From Clostridiales bacterium (GTDB lineage Bacteria; Bacillota; Clostridia; Christensenellales; UBA1242): DNA of 34,758 nucleotides. Under the pieces are notes generated by a model. The model was given only the letters and a program-made list of their open reading frames with translations. It did no database searches and was not told the DNA's origin. The position numbers were made by a program, and so were the translations under genes. How positions within the stretch are numbered: position 1 is the first letter of the stretch; each line of letters begins with the position of its first letter. Of this stretch, positions 16,068 to 23,932 are shown piece by piece. Location of the stretch: positions 1 through 34,758 of the forward strand of contig CAKJYJ010000008.1 of the NCBI GenBank assembly GCA_918262735.1. The letters are read 5' to 3'.

Positions 16068-16506
16068 AACTCTCTTCCTTTAACTTTTCAAGTTCTTTAC
16101 CATACAAGGTTGCTTTTTGATAATCACCGTTTTTCAGACATATTTCAATTAATTGCTCTAGGTTTTTTATTTCACTTTGCACATAAAATAAATTTGGTTT
16201 TCTTCCCGTGTATCTGCTATTTTTGAATTGTATTAAAAAATGGTTTTCAATATAATCCCTAAATGCTTTATAGCACTCAGCGCAACCAAAAAGACCCGAC
16301 TTGGTAAATTCTTTATACGTTGTTCCACAGTTAGTACAACTGGCATCAATTTCAACATCTCTACTCTCTGAAAAGGCAAAATTTTCAAGATCGGCATCAT
16401 TGTTTATTTTTTTATAACACTCGCCACAAAGATATTTTAGCGTGACAGAATTTTTGGGCATATATATGCTTGTTGCATCTTTTTTTCCACAGTTTTCACA
16501 AAGCAT
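16054..16506 (-). CDS. mcsA: McsA, zinc-finger and UVR-domain activator of McsB
   Basis: In Bacillus McsA binds and activates the arginine kinase McsB and helps target substrates to ClpC. The 150-residue protein has four CxxC pairs (C3/C6, C27/C30, C57/C60, C75/C78), enough for two zinc sites, and a C-terminal UVR-like helical pair (about 108-143, LEQLIEICLKNGDYQKATLYGKELEKLKEE). All metal ligands are intact, in contrast to the degenerate McsB next to it. SD AAAGGAGG precedes the ATG by eight bases. It is the first gene of the mcsA-mcsB-clpC operon. The usual first gene ctsR is missing here, and the upstream gene is an unrelated membrane protein separated by two terminators. Confidence 0.9.
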   Translation of the reverse strand: MLCENCGKKDATSIYMPKNSVTLKYLCGECYKKINNDADLENFAFSESRDVEIDASCTNCGTTYKEFTKSGLFGCAECYKAFRDYIENHFLIQFKNSRYTGRKPNLFYVQSEIKNLEQLIEICLKNGDYQKATLYGKELEKLKEESYDRF

Positions 16507-16528
16507 ACTCTTGCCCTCCTTTATAATA

Positions 16529-16557
16529 ATTGTAAACTAGCCATTAATCAATGTCAA
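16529..16557 (-). promoter_or_regulatory. mcsA-mcsB-clpC promoter
   Basis: Minus strand TTGACA (16557-16552), 17-base spacer, TACAAT (16534-16529). I see neither a CtsR-type tandem GGTCAAA heptad nor a CIRCE repeat near it. Confidence 0.75.
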
Positions 16558-16576
16558 GAATTAAAGCATTTTAGTT

Positions 16577-16606
16577 AAAAAAATGAGTTAAATTTCAATT
16601 TAACTC
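16577..16606 (-). terminator. intrinsic terminator upstream of the mcsA promoter
   Basis: Perfect 10-base inverted repeat GAGTTAAATT (16585-16594) / AATTTAACTC (16597-16606), followed on the minus strand by seven T (16583-16577). It is the second of two tandem terminators after the gene at 16676-17695. Confidence 0.75.
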
Positions 16607-16642
16607 ACATATTTTTAATAATACACATTACCTATTTTGTTT

Positions 16643-16667
16643 TAAAAAAAGATAGATATTTCTATCT
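16643..16667 (-). terminator. intrinsic terminator directly after the 16676-17695 gene
   Basis: AGATAGA (16650-16656) pairs with TCTATCT (16661-16667). On the minus strand it is followed by a T-run reaching 16643. Confidence 0.7.
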
Positions 16668-16675
16668 ACCTTTTA

Positions 16676-17695
16676 TTAGTTTTCTTTTTCTTCGCCAACA
16701 ATTTCTAAAGATTCTTTTAATTCTTTATGGTTGTTAAATACAAGTGTTTTGTAAACTTGGCTCTTTGCAGATTGTCTATCAATTGTTTTAACTTCAAGAG
16801 TTATTGGGAAAATACCCTTAATTTCAAGATTTGTTTTACCCTTCAAATATTCTAAAACATCTCTAACTAAAATTTCTTTAGATTGTTCAACCTTACTTGT
16901 GTCTTCAATATTAATAAATGTTTTTCTCATTCCAGAAGCTGGGCCATATTTAACAGAAATGTGAGCCCCAACTTTTGTTGATTTTGTTGATGGTGTTCCT
17001 GCAAGTTCGATAAAACTTTCTCTTGCATTTTTTGTCATACAAACAATTTCTGTTCTTCTATCAAAAACTGAAACGCCCTCTATAACGTGGTCAAAACTTT
17101 GTGTCCATTTTAAGTATGAGCTTCCAGCACCTTCATTTGCTCTCATCTTGCATAATTTGCTATCTAAACCAGAAATAATATTTGCATATTTGGTTTTTTG
17201 TCTTTTAGATGTTGCTGCTTCTTGAAGAATTGTGTAAGCATCTATTTCATTCATAATTTGAGTTTGTGTCATTGTGCTTGCACCACTATTGCTGTGTAAT
17301 TCACCAAAAATTGATCCGCCTCTCTTCTTTGTTAAATATAAATTTGCTTTTGCATATTTTTGGCAAATTTTTGCTCTTTTTTCTTCACTGACATTTGAAG
17401 TTTTGTCAGAATTTAATTGTCTAATTTCATCTAATGCTGCAACTGCTTTTTTCTTATTGCTTCTAACTTTTAATGCGGTTCTTGCAGAAATGCCCCCAAC
17501 AATACCACCTGCAACAATACCTGCAGCAACGCCTGCCATGCTTACTTCTAATGCAAATAGTAAAGACATACTAACACCAGCAAAACCTGCAATCACAATT
17601 CCGCCACCAGCAACAAGAGCAACTGTTCCGGCAACTGCCAACACAACTCTTTTTATAATGCTTTTTTTACCAATAATTTCTTTATTCTTTGCCAT
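16676..17695 (-). CDS. unknown membrane protein, glycine-rich double-TM N-terminus with large soluble domain
   Basis: I do not recognise this 339-residue protein. After a basic N-terminus there are two long Gly/Ala/Val-rich hydrophobic segments (about 17-42 and 44-72) full of GxxxG-like spacing, with E50 between them. This resembles helix-packing glycine zippers. The rest (about 75-339) is soluble: a Lys/Arg-rich part around 76-180, then a domain of alternating strands with FINIEDTSKVEQSKEILVRDVLEYL and KTLVFNNHKELKESLEIVGEE. It has no catalytic motif I can name. SD GGAGGT lies nine bases before the ATG. It is monocistronic, with a full-consensus promoter and two tandem terminators, so it is probably highly expressed. 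Topology and role are open. Confidence 0.75.
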   Translation of the reverse strand: MAKNKEIIGKKSIIKRVVLAVAGTVALVAGGGIVIAGFAGVSMSLLFALEVSMAGVAAGIVAGGIVGGISARTALKVRSNKKKAVAALDEIRQLNSDKTSNVSEEKRAKICQKYAKANLYLTKKRGGSIFGELHSNSGASTMTQTQIMNEIDAYTILQEAATSKRQKTKYANIISGLDSKLCKMRANEGAGSSYLKWTQSFDHVIEGVSVFDRRTEIVCMTKNARESFIELAGTPSTKSTKVGAHISVKYGPASGMRKTFINIEDTSKVEQSKEILVRDVLEYLKGKTNLEIKGIFPITLEVKTIDRQSAKSQVYKTLVFNNHKELKESLEIVGEEKEN

Positions 17696-17727
17696 GAGAT
17701 TTTTACCTCCAATTCATTTTTCAACTA

Positions 17728-17756
17728 ATTATACTCCACTTTGCCGATTATGTCAA
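17728..17756 (-). promoter_or_regulatory. full-consensus sigma-A promoter for the unknown membrane protein
   Basis: Minus strand TTGACA (17756-17751), 17-base spacer, TATAAT (17733-17728). It is the only exact match to both hexamers that I found in the window. Confidence 0.85.
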
Positions 17757-17821
17757 TAGTGAATTTATTGTTATTTATTAAACAGCTGCCTGTTAGTAAT
17801 CTAAAATTAATTAAGTAGCAA

Positions 17822-18409
17822 CTAAAATATAATAAGGATTGCAAAACAAATAATAAATAAAGCCAAAACAACAAGGATTATAGCATTAAGTTTTTTTCTA
17901 TCATTATCAATGACAGTTGTTTTTTTATTTTTTAATTTGTTATTCTTTCTTATCTCAAAAAAATTTTTAATTTTTTTAATTTGCTTAGGAATAAAACCAT
18001 CTTCACTTGTCTGATTTCTTTGTTTAATTGTGCTGTTTGTTTTTTTTCTTTTAACATTAGCAAATCCCCTACCAGCATTCGTGTTTGTTTGATGATAAAA
18101 ATTGTTAGCACCATTTGTTTTTGTTGTGTTATTATTCACATTTGTTTTATTAGAGTTATATGTATTTTTTCTAATGCCAACATTATCATTTTTTCTAATA
18201 CCAAGTTGCTCGTCATACGCCTTTCGAAGTTCTTTATCTTTTAATGTATCATATGCCAAGTTTAATTCTTTTGTTTTTTGTTCAGCAAACTCACTATCTC
18301 CAAGATATAAATCTGGATGATACTTTTTAAGCTTAAACAAATAAGCATTTTTTATTGTTCTTTCGTCCGCATTAACGTTAACACCAATAATTTCATAGTA
18401 GTTTTTCAT
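17822..18409 (-). CDS. tail-anchored J-domain protein
   Basis: The 195-residue protein begins with a J domain (about 2-69: YYEIIGV, the HPD tripeptide at 31-33 that stimulates DnaK ATPase, and ELNLAYDTLKDKELRKAYDEQ). Then come a short GIRKN duplication, an Asn/Thr-rich linker (about 70-135), a Lys-rich segment and a C-terminal membrane helix (about 174-195). It lacks the Gly/Phe region, zinc finger and client-binding domains of DnaJ. It probably recruits DnaK to the inner face of the membrane (inference). No dnaK is in the window. The start is ATG 18409: the frame runs up to a TTG at 18448, but that TTG is the promoter -35 box itself. No good SD is present. Confidence 0.8.
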   Translation of the reverse strand: MKNYYEIIGVNVNADERTIKNAYLFKLKKYHPDLYLGDSEFAEQKTKELNLAYDTLKDKELRKAYDEQLGIRKNDNVGIRKNTYNSNKTNVNNNTTKTNGANNFYHQTNTNAGRGFANVKRKKTNSTIKQRNQTSEDGFIPKQIKKIKNFFEIRKNNKLKNKKTTVIDNDRKKLNAIILVVLALFIICFAILIIF

Positions 18410-18419
18410 ATTCTTTAAT

Positions 18420-18448
18420 ATTTTACCAAAAATCCCCACAATTGTCAA
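18420..18448 (-). promoter_or_regulatory. promoter of the J-domain gene, very close to the start codon
   Basis: Minus strand TTGACA (18448-18443), 17-base spacer, TAAAAT (18425-18420). The -10 box ends 10 bases before the ATG, so transcription would start about 4 bases upstream of it. Confidence 0.6.
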
Positions 18449-18542
18449 TTTTTGTCATATGTTAAAATGCCAACAATTCATATTGTGCTATTTCAATTAT
18501 TAAAACCAAATAATAATCGCTTCATGCTCGTTATTCTTGCGT

Positions 18543-18576
18543 AATTAAAAATGGGCGACATATTCTCCACCCATTT
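18543..18576 (-). terminator. probable terminator of the 18636-22475 BspA-type gene
   Basis: AAATGGG and CCCATTT (18549-18555 and 18570-18576) can pair around a 14-base loop, followed on the minus strand by TTTTTAATT. The stem is short and the loop large. Confidence 0.5.
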
Positions 18577-18635
18577 CTATTATATTGAACTAAATATTTA
18601 CAAATAATTAATAATATCAAATAAACAACCCAGCA

Positions 18636-21600
18636 CTACCCATTTCTTTTCCAGTATTTACTATAATACGATAATCTTAAAAATGCCGCATTTGTTGATG
18701 CATTTGTTAGCTTTATATTTATTCCGCTAGTTGCCGTACTAGAATCCGCCACAAACCAGTTGTTTGGATTCTCGAAAGTAACACTATTTAACGAACTACA
18801 ATTATTAAATGCATAAATACCAATACTGCTCACACTATTTGGTATAGTTATATTAGTTAAACTGCCACAATTTTCAAACGCATATTGACTTATTTTTGTT
18901 GTTCTTGAATCTAAACTTATTGTTGTTTTTGTTTTATCTATGCATTTAAGTGCAATATAACTTGTTCCACTTTCTTTATAGTATGCAACGCCATCTATTA
19001 TCTCAATTTTGCTTGGGGTGTTTATTGTGTCTCCACTATATACCACTTCGGCATAGTATGCCAAATAGCCATTATCAGCAGAACCTTTTGCTATGGTTAA
19101 TGATGATTTATTATATATTTCCGCTAAAGCACAACACCCTAAAAATGCCCAAGTACGTATGTTAACTACACAACTCCCAATTGTTACCATAATTAAGTTA
19201 TTGCAACTATTGAACGCAGAATGACCTATGCTGGTTACACCATTACCAATATTTACACTGGTTAAACCACCACACCCGAGGAATGCATAATCACCAATAC
19301 TGGTCACACCATCTGGTATGGTTACACTAGTTAGACTGCTGCAATTATAGAATGCATAATTACCTATGCTGGCCACACTGCTACCAATCGTTACACTGGT
19401 TAGGCTGTTGCAATTATAGAATGTTCTTTCATTTATGTGGGTTACACCATTACCAATATTTACACCGGTTAGACCATTACAATTATAGAATGCTCTTTCA
19501 CCTATGCTGGTTACACTATCTGGTATGATCACGCTGGTTAGACTGCTGCAATCACGGAATACCTCATTGCCCATGCTGGTTACACTATTTGGTATGGTTA
19601 CACTGGTTAGACTACTGCAATTATAGAAGGCTCTTTGTCTTATTTTTGCCGTTCTTGAATCTAAACTTATTGTTGTTTTTGTTTTGTCGATAAGGCCAAT
19701 TGCAATGTAACTTGTTTCACTTTCTTTATAGTATGCAACGCCATCTATTTCTTCTATTTTGCTTGGCGCGTCTATTGTGTCTCCGCTATATACCACTTCG
19801 GCATATTGGGCAATACCACTACCTTTTGTTATGCTTAATGCCGATTTATTATATATTTCTGCCAAAGCATAACAGCCATAGAATGCATTAAAACCTATGC
19901 TGGTTACACTATTTGGTATGGTTATACTGGTTAAACTACTGCAATACTCGAATGCCCAATCACCTATGCTGGACACACCACTACCTATGGTTACACTTGT
20001 TAGACTGCTGCAACCATCGAATGCAGTATCACCAATGCTGGTTACACCATTTGGTATGGTTATATTCGTTAAACTGATGCAATAATAGAAAGCCCAATCA
20101 CCTATGCTGGTTACACCATTTGGAATGGTTATACTGGTTAAATTGTTGCATTTATAGAAAGCAAAATCTTTTATTCTTGTTGTTCTTGAATCTAAATCTA
20201 TTGTTGTTTTTGTTTTATCTATGCATTTAAGTGCAATATAACTAGTATCACTTTCTTTATAGTATTTAACTCCATCTATTTCCTCAATTCTGGTTGGGGT
20301 GTTTATTGTGTCTCCACTATATACCACTTCTGCATAATAGGCCACATAGCTATTATCGATAGTTCTTTCGGTTATGGTTATTGCCGATTTATTATATATT
20401 TCCGCTAAAGCATAACAGCCATAGAATGCAGAAGAACCAATCCTGGTCACGCTATCTGGTATGACTACACTGGTTATACAGTCACAATTATAGAATGCAT
20501 AACCTTTTATTTCTGTGGTTCCCTCGGGAATAACCAACTCTGTCACTTCATTATTACCTACATATAAATGATTGGCTTCCCATAATGGATTTGAATCTGC
20601 ACTTCCAAACGATATGTTTAACCACGACTCCAAACTTTCTATAGTTACATTGGTTAAGCTTCTACTGCCGGTGTTAAATGCAGAATTACCTATGCTGGTT
20701 ACACCGCTCCCAATGGTTACACTAGTTAAACTACTGCATTCATAGAAAGCAGAAGAACCAATGCTAGTTACACCGCTCCCAATGGTTACGCTAGTTAAAC
20801 TAAGACAAGATTGGAATGCATTATTTCCTATACTGGTTAAGTTATTTCCAAAGGCCACATTAGTTAGGTTGCCGCAATAGCAAAATGCATAATCACCAAT
20901 ACGAATTACGCTATTAGGTATGGTTACACTAATTAGACCACGTCCACAATAAAAGGCATAATCTTTAATTTCTGTGGTTCCCTCGGGAATAACCAACTCT
21001 GTCACTTCATTATTACCTACATATAAATGATTGGCTTCCCATAATGGATTTGAATCTGCACTTTCAAACGATATGTTTAACCACGATTCTAAATTTGCAA
21101 TTTTTACACGCATTAGGTTTACGCAGCCATTAAATGCCTGATTGACTATACTTGTTACGCCATCTGATATTTCTACCTCTTGTAATACTGAAGTGCAATA
21201 GAATACCTTACCAATCACTGTACCTTTATTAGTTGCGATTATTGTTGCTTTACTAATATTTGCAACGCCATTAAATAATCCGTCATTTGCACATTGCAGC
21301 GATGTTACAAAACATGGAATGATTAGTTCGCTAATATTAATTATACCAGAAAATGAATTTTCTGTCAGAGTTGTAATTGTGTCTGGAATGGTTAATGTTT
21401 CAAAACTTAATCCATTAAACACATAATCCCCAAGCGTTGTTATTTGTGTTGGAAATGTGAATTCTGTTATACTTTCACATTTTTCAAACATCCTGTCACT
21501 TAGTTTTGTTGTTGATGTTGGAATGTTATAGGTTGTTAATTTTGTACAACCGGAGAACAAATGAGTTCCAATGCTTGTGATTGAGTTTGGAAGTTCAATT

Positions 21601-22475
21601 GATGCTAAGTTTGAACAACCTTTGAATACCTTACTGCCAAGGTTGGTTACGCTTGTTGGAATTGTAACATTTGTTAGGTTTGTGCAACCCTCAAAAACAC
21701 ACGCCTTTAATTCTGTCACCGTGTTTGGAATTATTACAGATGTTATTGTTGTTTTATTCCTAAATGTATTGGATCCAATTGTTGTAACTGTATAAACCTC
21801 ATTGCCGTGTAAAACCATACTAGGCAAAACTAAATTGTTTTCCGTGTTTGTTGCAGAAAGTCCGGTTATTTTTGCTGTGTTATCTTCATTGTTAAATTCA
21901 TATGTATAGCCCGAGTTTTCTTCTGCTTCAATACTGCCGTCTTGTATATCTGCATCTGTCACTTCAGCTTTTAATTCAATGTGATAGTTATATCTTATGC
22001 TGGTTATAACATCTTGGTCTCGCCTGAATGTTATTGTGAATAGTGTTGTGTTGGTGTCTGATTGTAATAACACCACTTTCCCAGAAGTGTATGGCCTACC
22101 ATCATTTAATATTGTTTTTGTTACATTATTTATTGTTTGCTTGTCATCTTTGAATATAACATAAAGTGAGTTGGTATTTTTGTTTTCAACATTAATCGTT
22201 ATTGTTATTTCATCTTCTTCTCCAAACTCCAAATTCACTTGCCATGATGCAAGTTCATCGGCTGTTGGAGTTGCACCCTCGCCATACGTTAAATCGCTCA
22301 GTGTTATGCTATTTGCATTTCCACTTACCGAGCCCGTTATTTTTGCATAAACACCTTCGTATGTGTTAAAAAATATTCCATTTTTTGCACTACCCTTTGG
22401 TAAGAATAAAAATCCTACAACACCAATAAGTGCAACCAAAATGATAAATGCCACTAATCCAATTCTAAATTTCAT
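18636..22475 (-). CDS. BspA-type leucine-rich-repeat (LRR_5) surface protein
   Basis: The 1279-residue protein has an N-terminal hydrophobic anchor or signal (about 4-26) and a beta-rich domain without LRRs (about 35-190). A long array of 23-residue repeats of the Treponema/BspA type follows, with consensus LTSVTIPNSVTSIGxxAFxxCSS. Two inserted modules recur: one starting IYNKS and ending SLDSRTTKI (three copies), and one with WLNISF and HLYVGNNEVTELVIPEGTTEIK (two copies). The last ~45 residues (WFVADSSTATSG ... YWKRNG) form a non-LRR ending shared with the second BspA-type protein. There is no LPXTG. Such proteins bind host or bacterial surface ligands in other species; the ligand here is unknown. 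SD AAGGGGTGG precedes the ATG, with its own promoter. Confidence 0.9.
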   Translation of the reverse strand: MKFRIGLVAFIILVALIGVVGFLFLPKGSAKNGIFFNTYEGVYAKITGSVSGNANSITLSDLTYGEGATPTADELASWQVNLEFGEEDEITITINVENKNTNSLYVIFKDDKQTINNVTKTILNDGRPYTSGKVVLLQSDTNTTLFTITFRRDQDVITSIRYNYHIELKAEVTDADIQDGSIEAEENSGYTYEFNNEDNTAKITGLSATNTENNLVLPSMVLHGNEVYTVTTIGSNTFRNKTTITSVIIPNTVTELKACVFEGCTNLTNVTIPTSVTNLGSKVFKGCSNLASIELPNSITSIGTHLFSGCTKLTTYNIPTSTTKLSDRMFEKCESITEFTFPTQITTLGDYVFNGLSFETLTIPDTITTLTENSFSGIINISELIIPCFVTSLQCANDGLFNGVANISKATIIATNKGTVIGKVFYCTSVLQEVEISDGVTSIVNQAFNGCVNLMRVKIANLESWLNISFESADSNPLWEANHLYVGNNEVTELVIPEGTTEIKDYAFYCGRGLISVTIPNSVIRIGDYAFCYCGNLTNVAFGNNLTSIGNNAFQSCLSLTSVTIGSGVTSIGSSAFYECSSLTSVTIGSGVTSIGNSAFNTGSRSLTNVTIESLESWLNISFGSADSNPLWEANHLYVGNNEVTELVIPEGTTEIKGYAFYNCDCITSVVIPDSVTRIGSSAFYGCYALAEIYNKSAITITERTIDNSYVAYYAEVVYSGDTINTPTRIEEIDGVKYYKESDTSYIALKCIDKTKTTIDLDSRTTRIKDFAFYKCNNLTSITIPNGVTSIGDWAFYYCISLTNITIPNGVTSIGDTAFDGCSSLTSVTIGSGVSSIGDWAFEYCSSLTSITIPNSVTSIGFNAFYGCYALAEIYNKSALSITKGSGIAQYAEVVYSGDTIDAPSKIEEIDGVAYYKESETSYIAIGLIDKTKTTISLDSRTAKIRQRAFYNCSSLTSVTIPNSVTSMGNEVFRDCSSLTSVIIPDSVTSIGERAFYNCNGLTGVNIGNGVTHINERTFYNCNSLTSVTIGSSVASIGNYAFYNCSSLTSVTIPDGVTSIGDYAFLGCGGLTSVNIGNGVTSIGHSAFNSCNNLIMVTIGSCVVNIRTWAFLGCCALAEIYNKSSLTIAKGSADNGYLAYYAEVVYSGDTINTPSKIEIIDGVAYYKESGTSYIALKCIDKTKTTISLDSRTTKISQYAFENCGSLTNITIPNSVSSIGIYAFNNCSSLNSVTFENPNNWFVADSSTATSGINIKLTNASTNAAFLRLSYYSKYWKRNG
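18891..19130 (-). repeat. IYNKS/SLDSRT module copy 1
   Basis: About 240 bases coding for the inserted module that separates LRR blocks. Similar copies lie at 19641-19870, 20172-20412, 31176-31417 and 31581-31810, sharing long identical DNA stretches such as TTGTTCTTGAATCTAAACTT (in copy 2 the first T is C). Confidence 0.75.
19641..19870 (-). repeat. IYNKS/SLDSRT module copy 2
   Basis: Second copy of the module inside the same gene. It is slightly shorter because the middle reads GSGIAQYAEVVYSG instead of the longer version. Confidence 0.75.
20172..20412 (-). repeat. IYNKS/SLDSRT module copy 3
   Basis: Third copy in the first BspA-type gene, with SLDSRTTKI changed to DLDSRTTRI. Confidence 0.75.
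20506..20630 (-). repeat. WLNISF module, near-identical copy A
   Basis: 125 bases, differing from 20965-21089 at only a few positions, for example C/T in the CTTCCAAACG / CTTTCAAACG stretch. This suggests recent duplication or gene conversion. Confidence 0.8.
20965..21089 (-). repeat. WLNISF module, near-identical copy B
   Basis: Partner of 20506-20630, 459 bases away in the same frame and orientation. More diverged relatives occur in the second BspA-type gene near 32700-32845 and 33980-34130. Confidence 0.8.
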
Positions 22476-22494
22476 AATACCACCCCTTTTTGTT

Positions 22495-22524
22495 ATTTTA
22501 ACAAAAAAACAGTAATAAAATCAA
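22495..22524 (-). promoter_or_regulatory. promoter of the first BspA-type gene with overlapping inverted repeat
   Basis: Minus strand TTGATT (22524-22519), 18-base spacer, TAAAAT (22500-22495). A perfect 9-base inverted repeat TTTTTGTTA / TAACAAAAA (22487-22495 and 22499-22507) is centred on the -10 box. Confidence 0.55.
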
Positions 22525-22583
22525 ATATTTTATCATTTCTTACAAATTATTTATTTGTTATTAAATAAAACTAAACACACGCC

Positions 22584-22613
22584 ATAAAAAAGACCAAGGA
22601 AAAATCCTCGGTC
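22584..22613 (-). terminator. terminator of the rpmG-secE-nusG-rplK-rplA operon
   Basis: On the minus strand GACCGAGGA (22613-22605) pairs with TCCTTGGTC (22600-22592) around TTTT, with one G-U pair, followed by a T-run to 22584. It lies 16 bases after the rplA stop. Confidence 0.85.
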
Positions 22614-22629
22614 TTTTTATTTTGCAATT

Positions 22630-23316
22630 TTATGATCTTGCATTTAATTTAATTCCAGGCCCCATACTTGTTGCAATTGAAACATTTTTAATGTATTGTC
22701 CTTTTGCGGTGGCTGGTTTTGCTTTGATAACTGCGTTCATAACAGCTTCATAGTTTTCAAGAAGTTTTTGTGCTCCAAAACTTACTTTACCAATAACAAC
22801 GTGAATATTGTTTGTTTTGTCTAAACGATACTCAACTTTACCAGCTTTAACATCGTTAATAGCCTTGGTAACGTCCATTGTAACTGTTCCGCTCTTTGGA
22901 TTTGGCATTAAACCTTTAGGTCCAAGAACTCTAGCAATTCTACCAACAACGCCCATCATATCTGGTGTTGTGATACAAACGTCGAAATCTAACCAGTTTT
23001 CTGATTGAATTTTTGCAACGATTTCCTCAGCACCAACATAATCAGCACCTGCATTCTCAGCTTCTGTTGCCTTGTCGCCACGAGCGATAACCAAAACCCT
23101 AACCTTTTTACCGGTTCCGTTTGGAAGAACAACAACGCCACGAACTTGTTGGTCAGCGTTACGTCCATCAACACCGAGTTTTAAGTGAAGTTCAACGGTT
23201 TCGTCAAACTTTGTTTTTGAGGTGTTAACAGCAAGGGCTAAACCCTCTTCAACTTCATACAATTTTGCCTTGTCTATTTGACCAGCAGCATTTGTATATC
23301 TTTTACCTTTATTCAT
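22630..23316 (-). CDS. rplA: 50S ribosomal protein L1
   Basis: L1 binds 23S rRNA at the L1 stalk and, in many bacteria, represses its own mRNA. The 228-residue protein has the hallmarks [30 protein letters not shown] (about 116-145) and [21 protein letters not shown]. The start is ATG 23316 with AGGAGG six bases upstream; the frame runs further to a TTG at 23340, but that part is the L1-binding leader. It is the last gene of the operon. rplJ and rplL, which often follow, are not here; a terminator and an unrelated BspA-type gene come next. Confidence 0.95.
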   Translation of the reverse strand: MNKGKRYTNAAGQIDKAKLYEVEEGLALAVNTSKTKFDETVELHLKLGVDGRNADQQVRGVVVLPNGTGKKVRVLVIARGDKATEAENAGADYVGAEEIVAKIQSENWLDFDVCITTPDMMGVVGRIARVLGPKGLMPNPKSGTVTMDVTKAINDVKAGKVEYRLDKTNNIHVVIGKVSFGAQKLLENYEAVMNAVIKAKPATAKGQYIKNVSIATSMGPGIKLNARS

Positions 23317-23327
23317 AATAACCTCCT

Positions 23328-23362
23328 GTGGTATTAACAAACTGCACTAGCAGTTCTCCCAC
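23328..23362 (-). promoter_or_regulatory. L1-binding autoregulatory site before rplA
   Basis: On the minus strand GTGGGAG (23362-23356), a hairpin AACTGC/GCAGTT, then ACCAC (23332-23328) directly followed by the rplA SD AGGAGG. This mimics the rRNA site of L1 as known for L1 leaders. The first G belongs to the rplK stop codon. Confidence 0.8.
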
Positions 23363-23790
23363 TATTCTTCAACAACAACTCCCATAGATTTGCAAGTTCC
23401 AATAACCATTTTCATTGCTTGTTCAACAGAAGAAGCATTCAAATCTGGCATTTTGGTTTCTGCAATTTCTCTAACCTGAGCCATTGTGATTTTGCCGACT
23501 TTTGTTTTGTTTGGTGCGCCTGAACCAGACTCAATACCCAATGCTTTTTTAACAAGCACTGCAGCTGGTGGGGTTTTAAGCACGAAATCAAATGACCTGT
23601 CTTGATAAATTGTTATCACAACAGGAATGATAAGACCTGCTTGTTTTGCAGTTTTATCATTAAATTCTTTGGTAAATGCCGCAATATTAATTCCATGAGG
23701 ACCAAGGGATGAACCTACTGGTGGTCCTGGTGTGGCTTTACCTGCTGGTAATTGCAATTTAACAATTGCGTTAATTTTTCTTACAGCCAT
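23362..23790 (-). CDS. rplK: 50S ribosomal protein L11
   Basis: The 142-residue protein is L11 from end to end: [27 protein letters not shown] at about 10-36 in the N-terminal domain (the thiostrepton-region proline helix), then [18 protein letters not shown] and the C-terminal RNA-binding domain with [29 protein letters not shown] precedes the ATG. It is fourth in the operon and coupled to rplA, with 45 bases between them that are filled by an L1 site. A second L1-like site lies in its own leader, so L1 could control both genes. Confidence 0.96.
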   Translation of the reverse strand: MAVRKINAIVKLQLPAGKATPGPPVGSSLGPHGINIAAFTKEFNDKTAKQAGLIIPVVITIYQDRSFDFVLKTPPAAVLVKKALGIESGSGAPNKTKVGKITMAQVREIAETKMPDLNASSVEQAMKMVIGTCKSMGVVVEE

Positions 23791-23806
23791 GTAAAAATCC
23801 TCCTAT

Positions 23807-23849
23807 GTGGTTTTCCCGAAGCGCATTGTAAGATTTACGCTTCTCCCAC
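23807..23849 (-). promoter_or_regulatory. L1-binding autoregulatory site before rplK
   Basis: Minus strand GTGGGAG (23849-23843), stem AAGCG/CGCTT, then ACCAC (23811-23807), with AGGAGG two bases on. It has the same architecture as the site before rplA, with a longer inner loop. Confidence 0.8.
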
Positions 23850-23867
23850 TAAATATATATATTTATT

Positions 23868-23911
23868 CAAACAGCCTGTTTGGATAAACCGAAAATTAAA
23901 CCCAGTTTAAT
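23868..23911 (-). promoter_or_regulatory. two hairpins in the nusG-rplK spacer, possible attenuator
   Basis: Just after nusG, ATTAAAC/GTTTAAT (23911-23905 with 23901-23895, minus strand) is followed by a short T-run. Further on is a near-palindrome CAAACAG-C-CTGTTTG (23868-23882). The first may terminate part of the transcripts, so rplK-rplA may be set below secE-nusG. I see no convincing separate promoter for rplK. Confidence 0.35.
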
Positions 23912-23932
23912 GTGATGGTGCACAAATTTAGA

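Noticed and set aside
17781..17794. AACAG-CTGC-CTGTT hairpin after the J-domain gene as a terminator
   Set aside because: The stem is only five base pairs and there is no T-run following on the minus strand.
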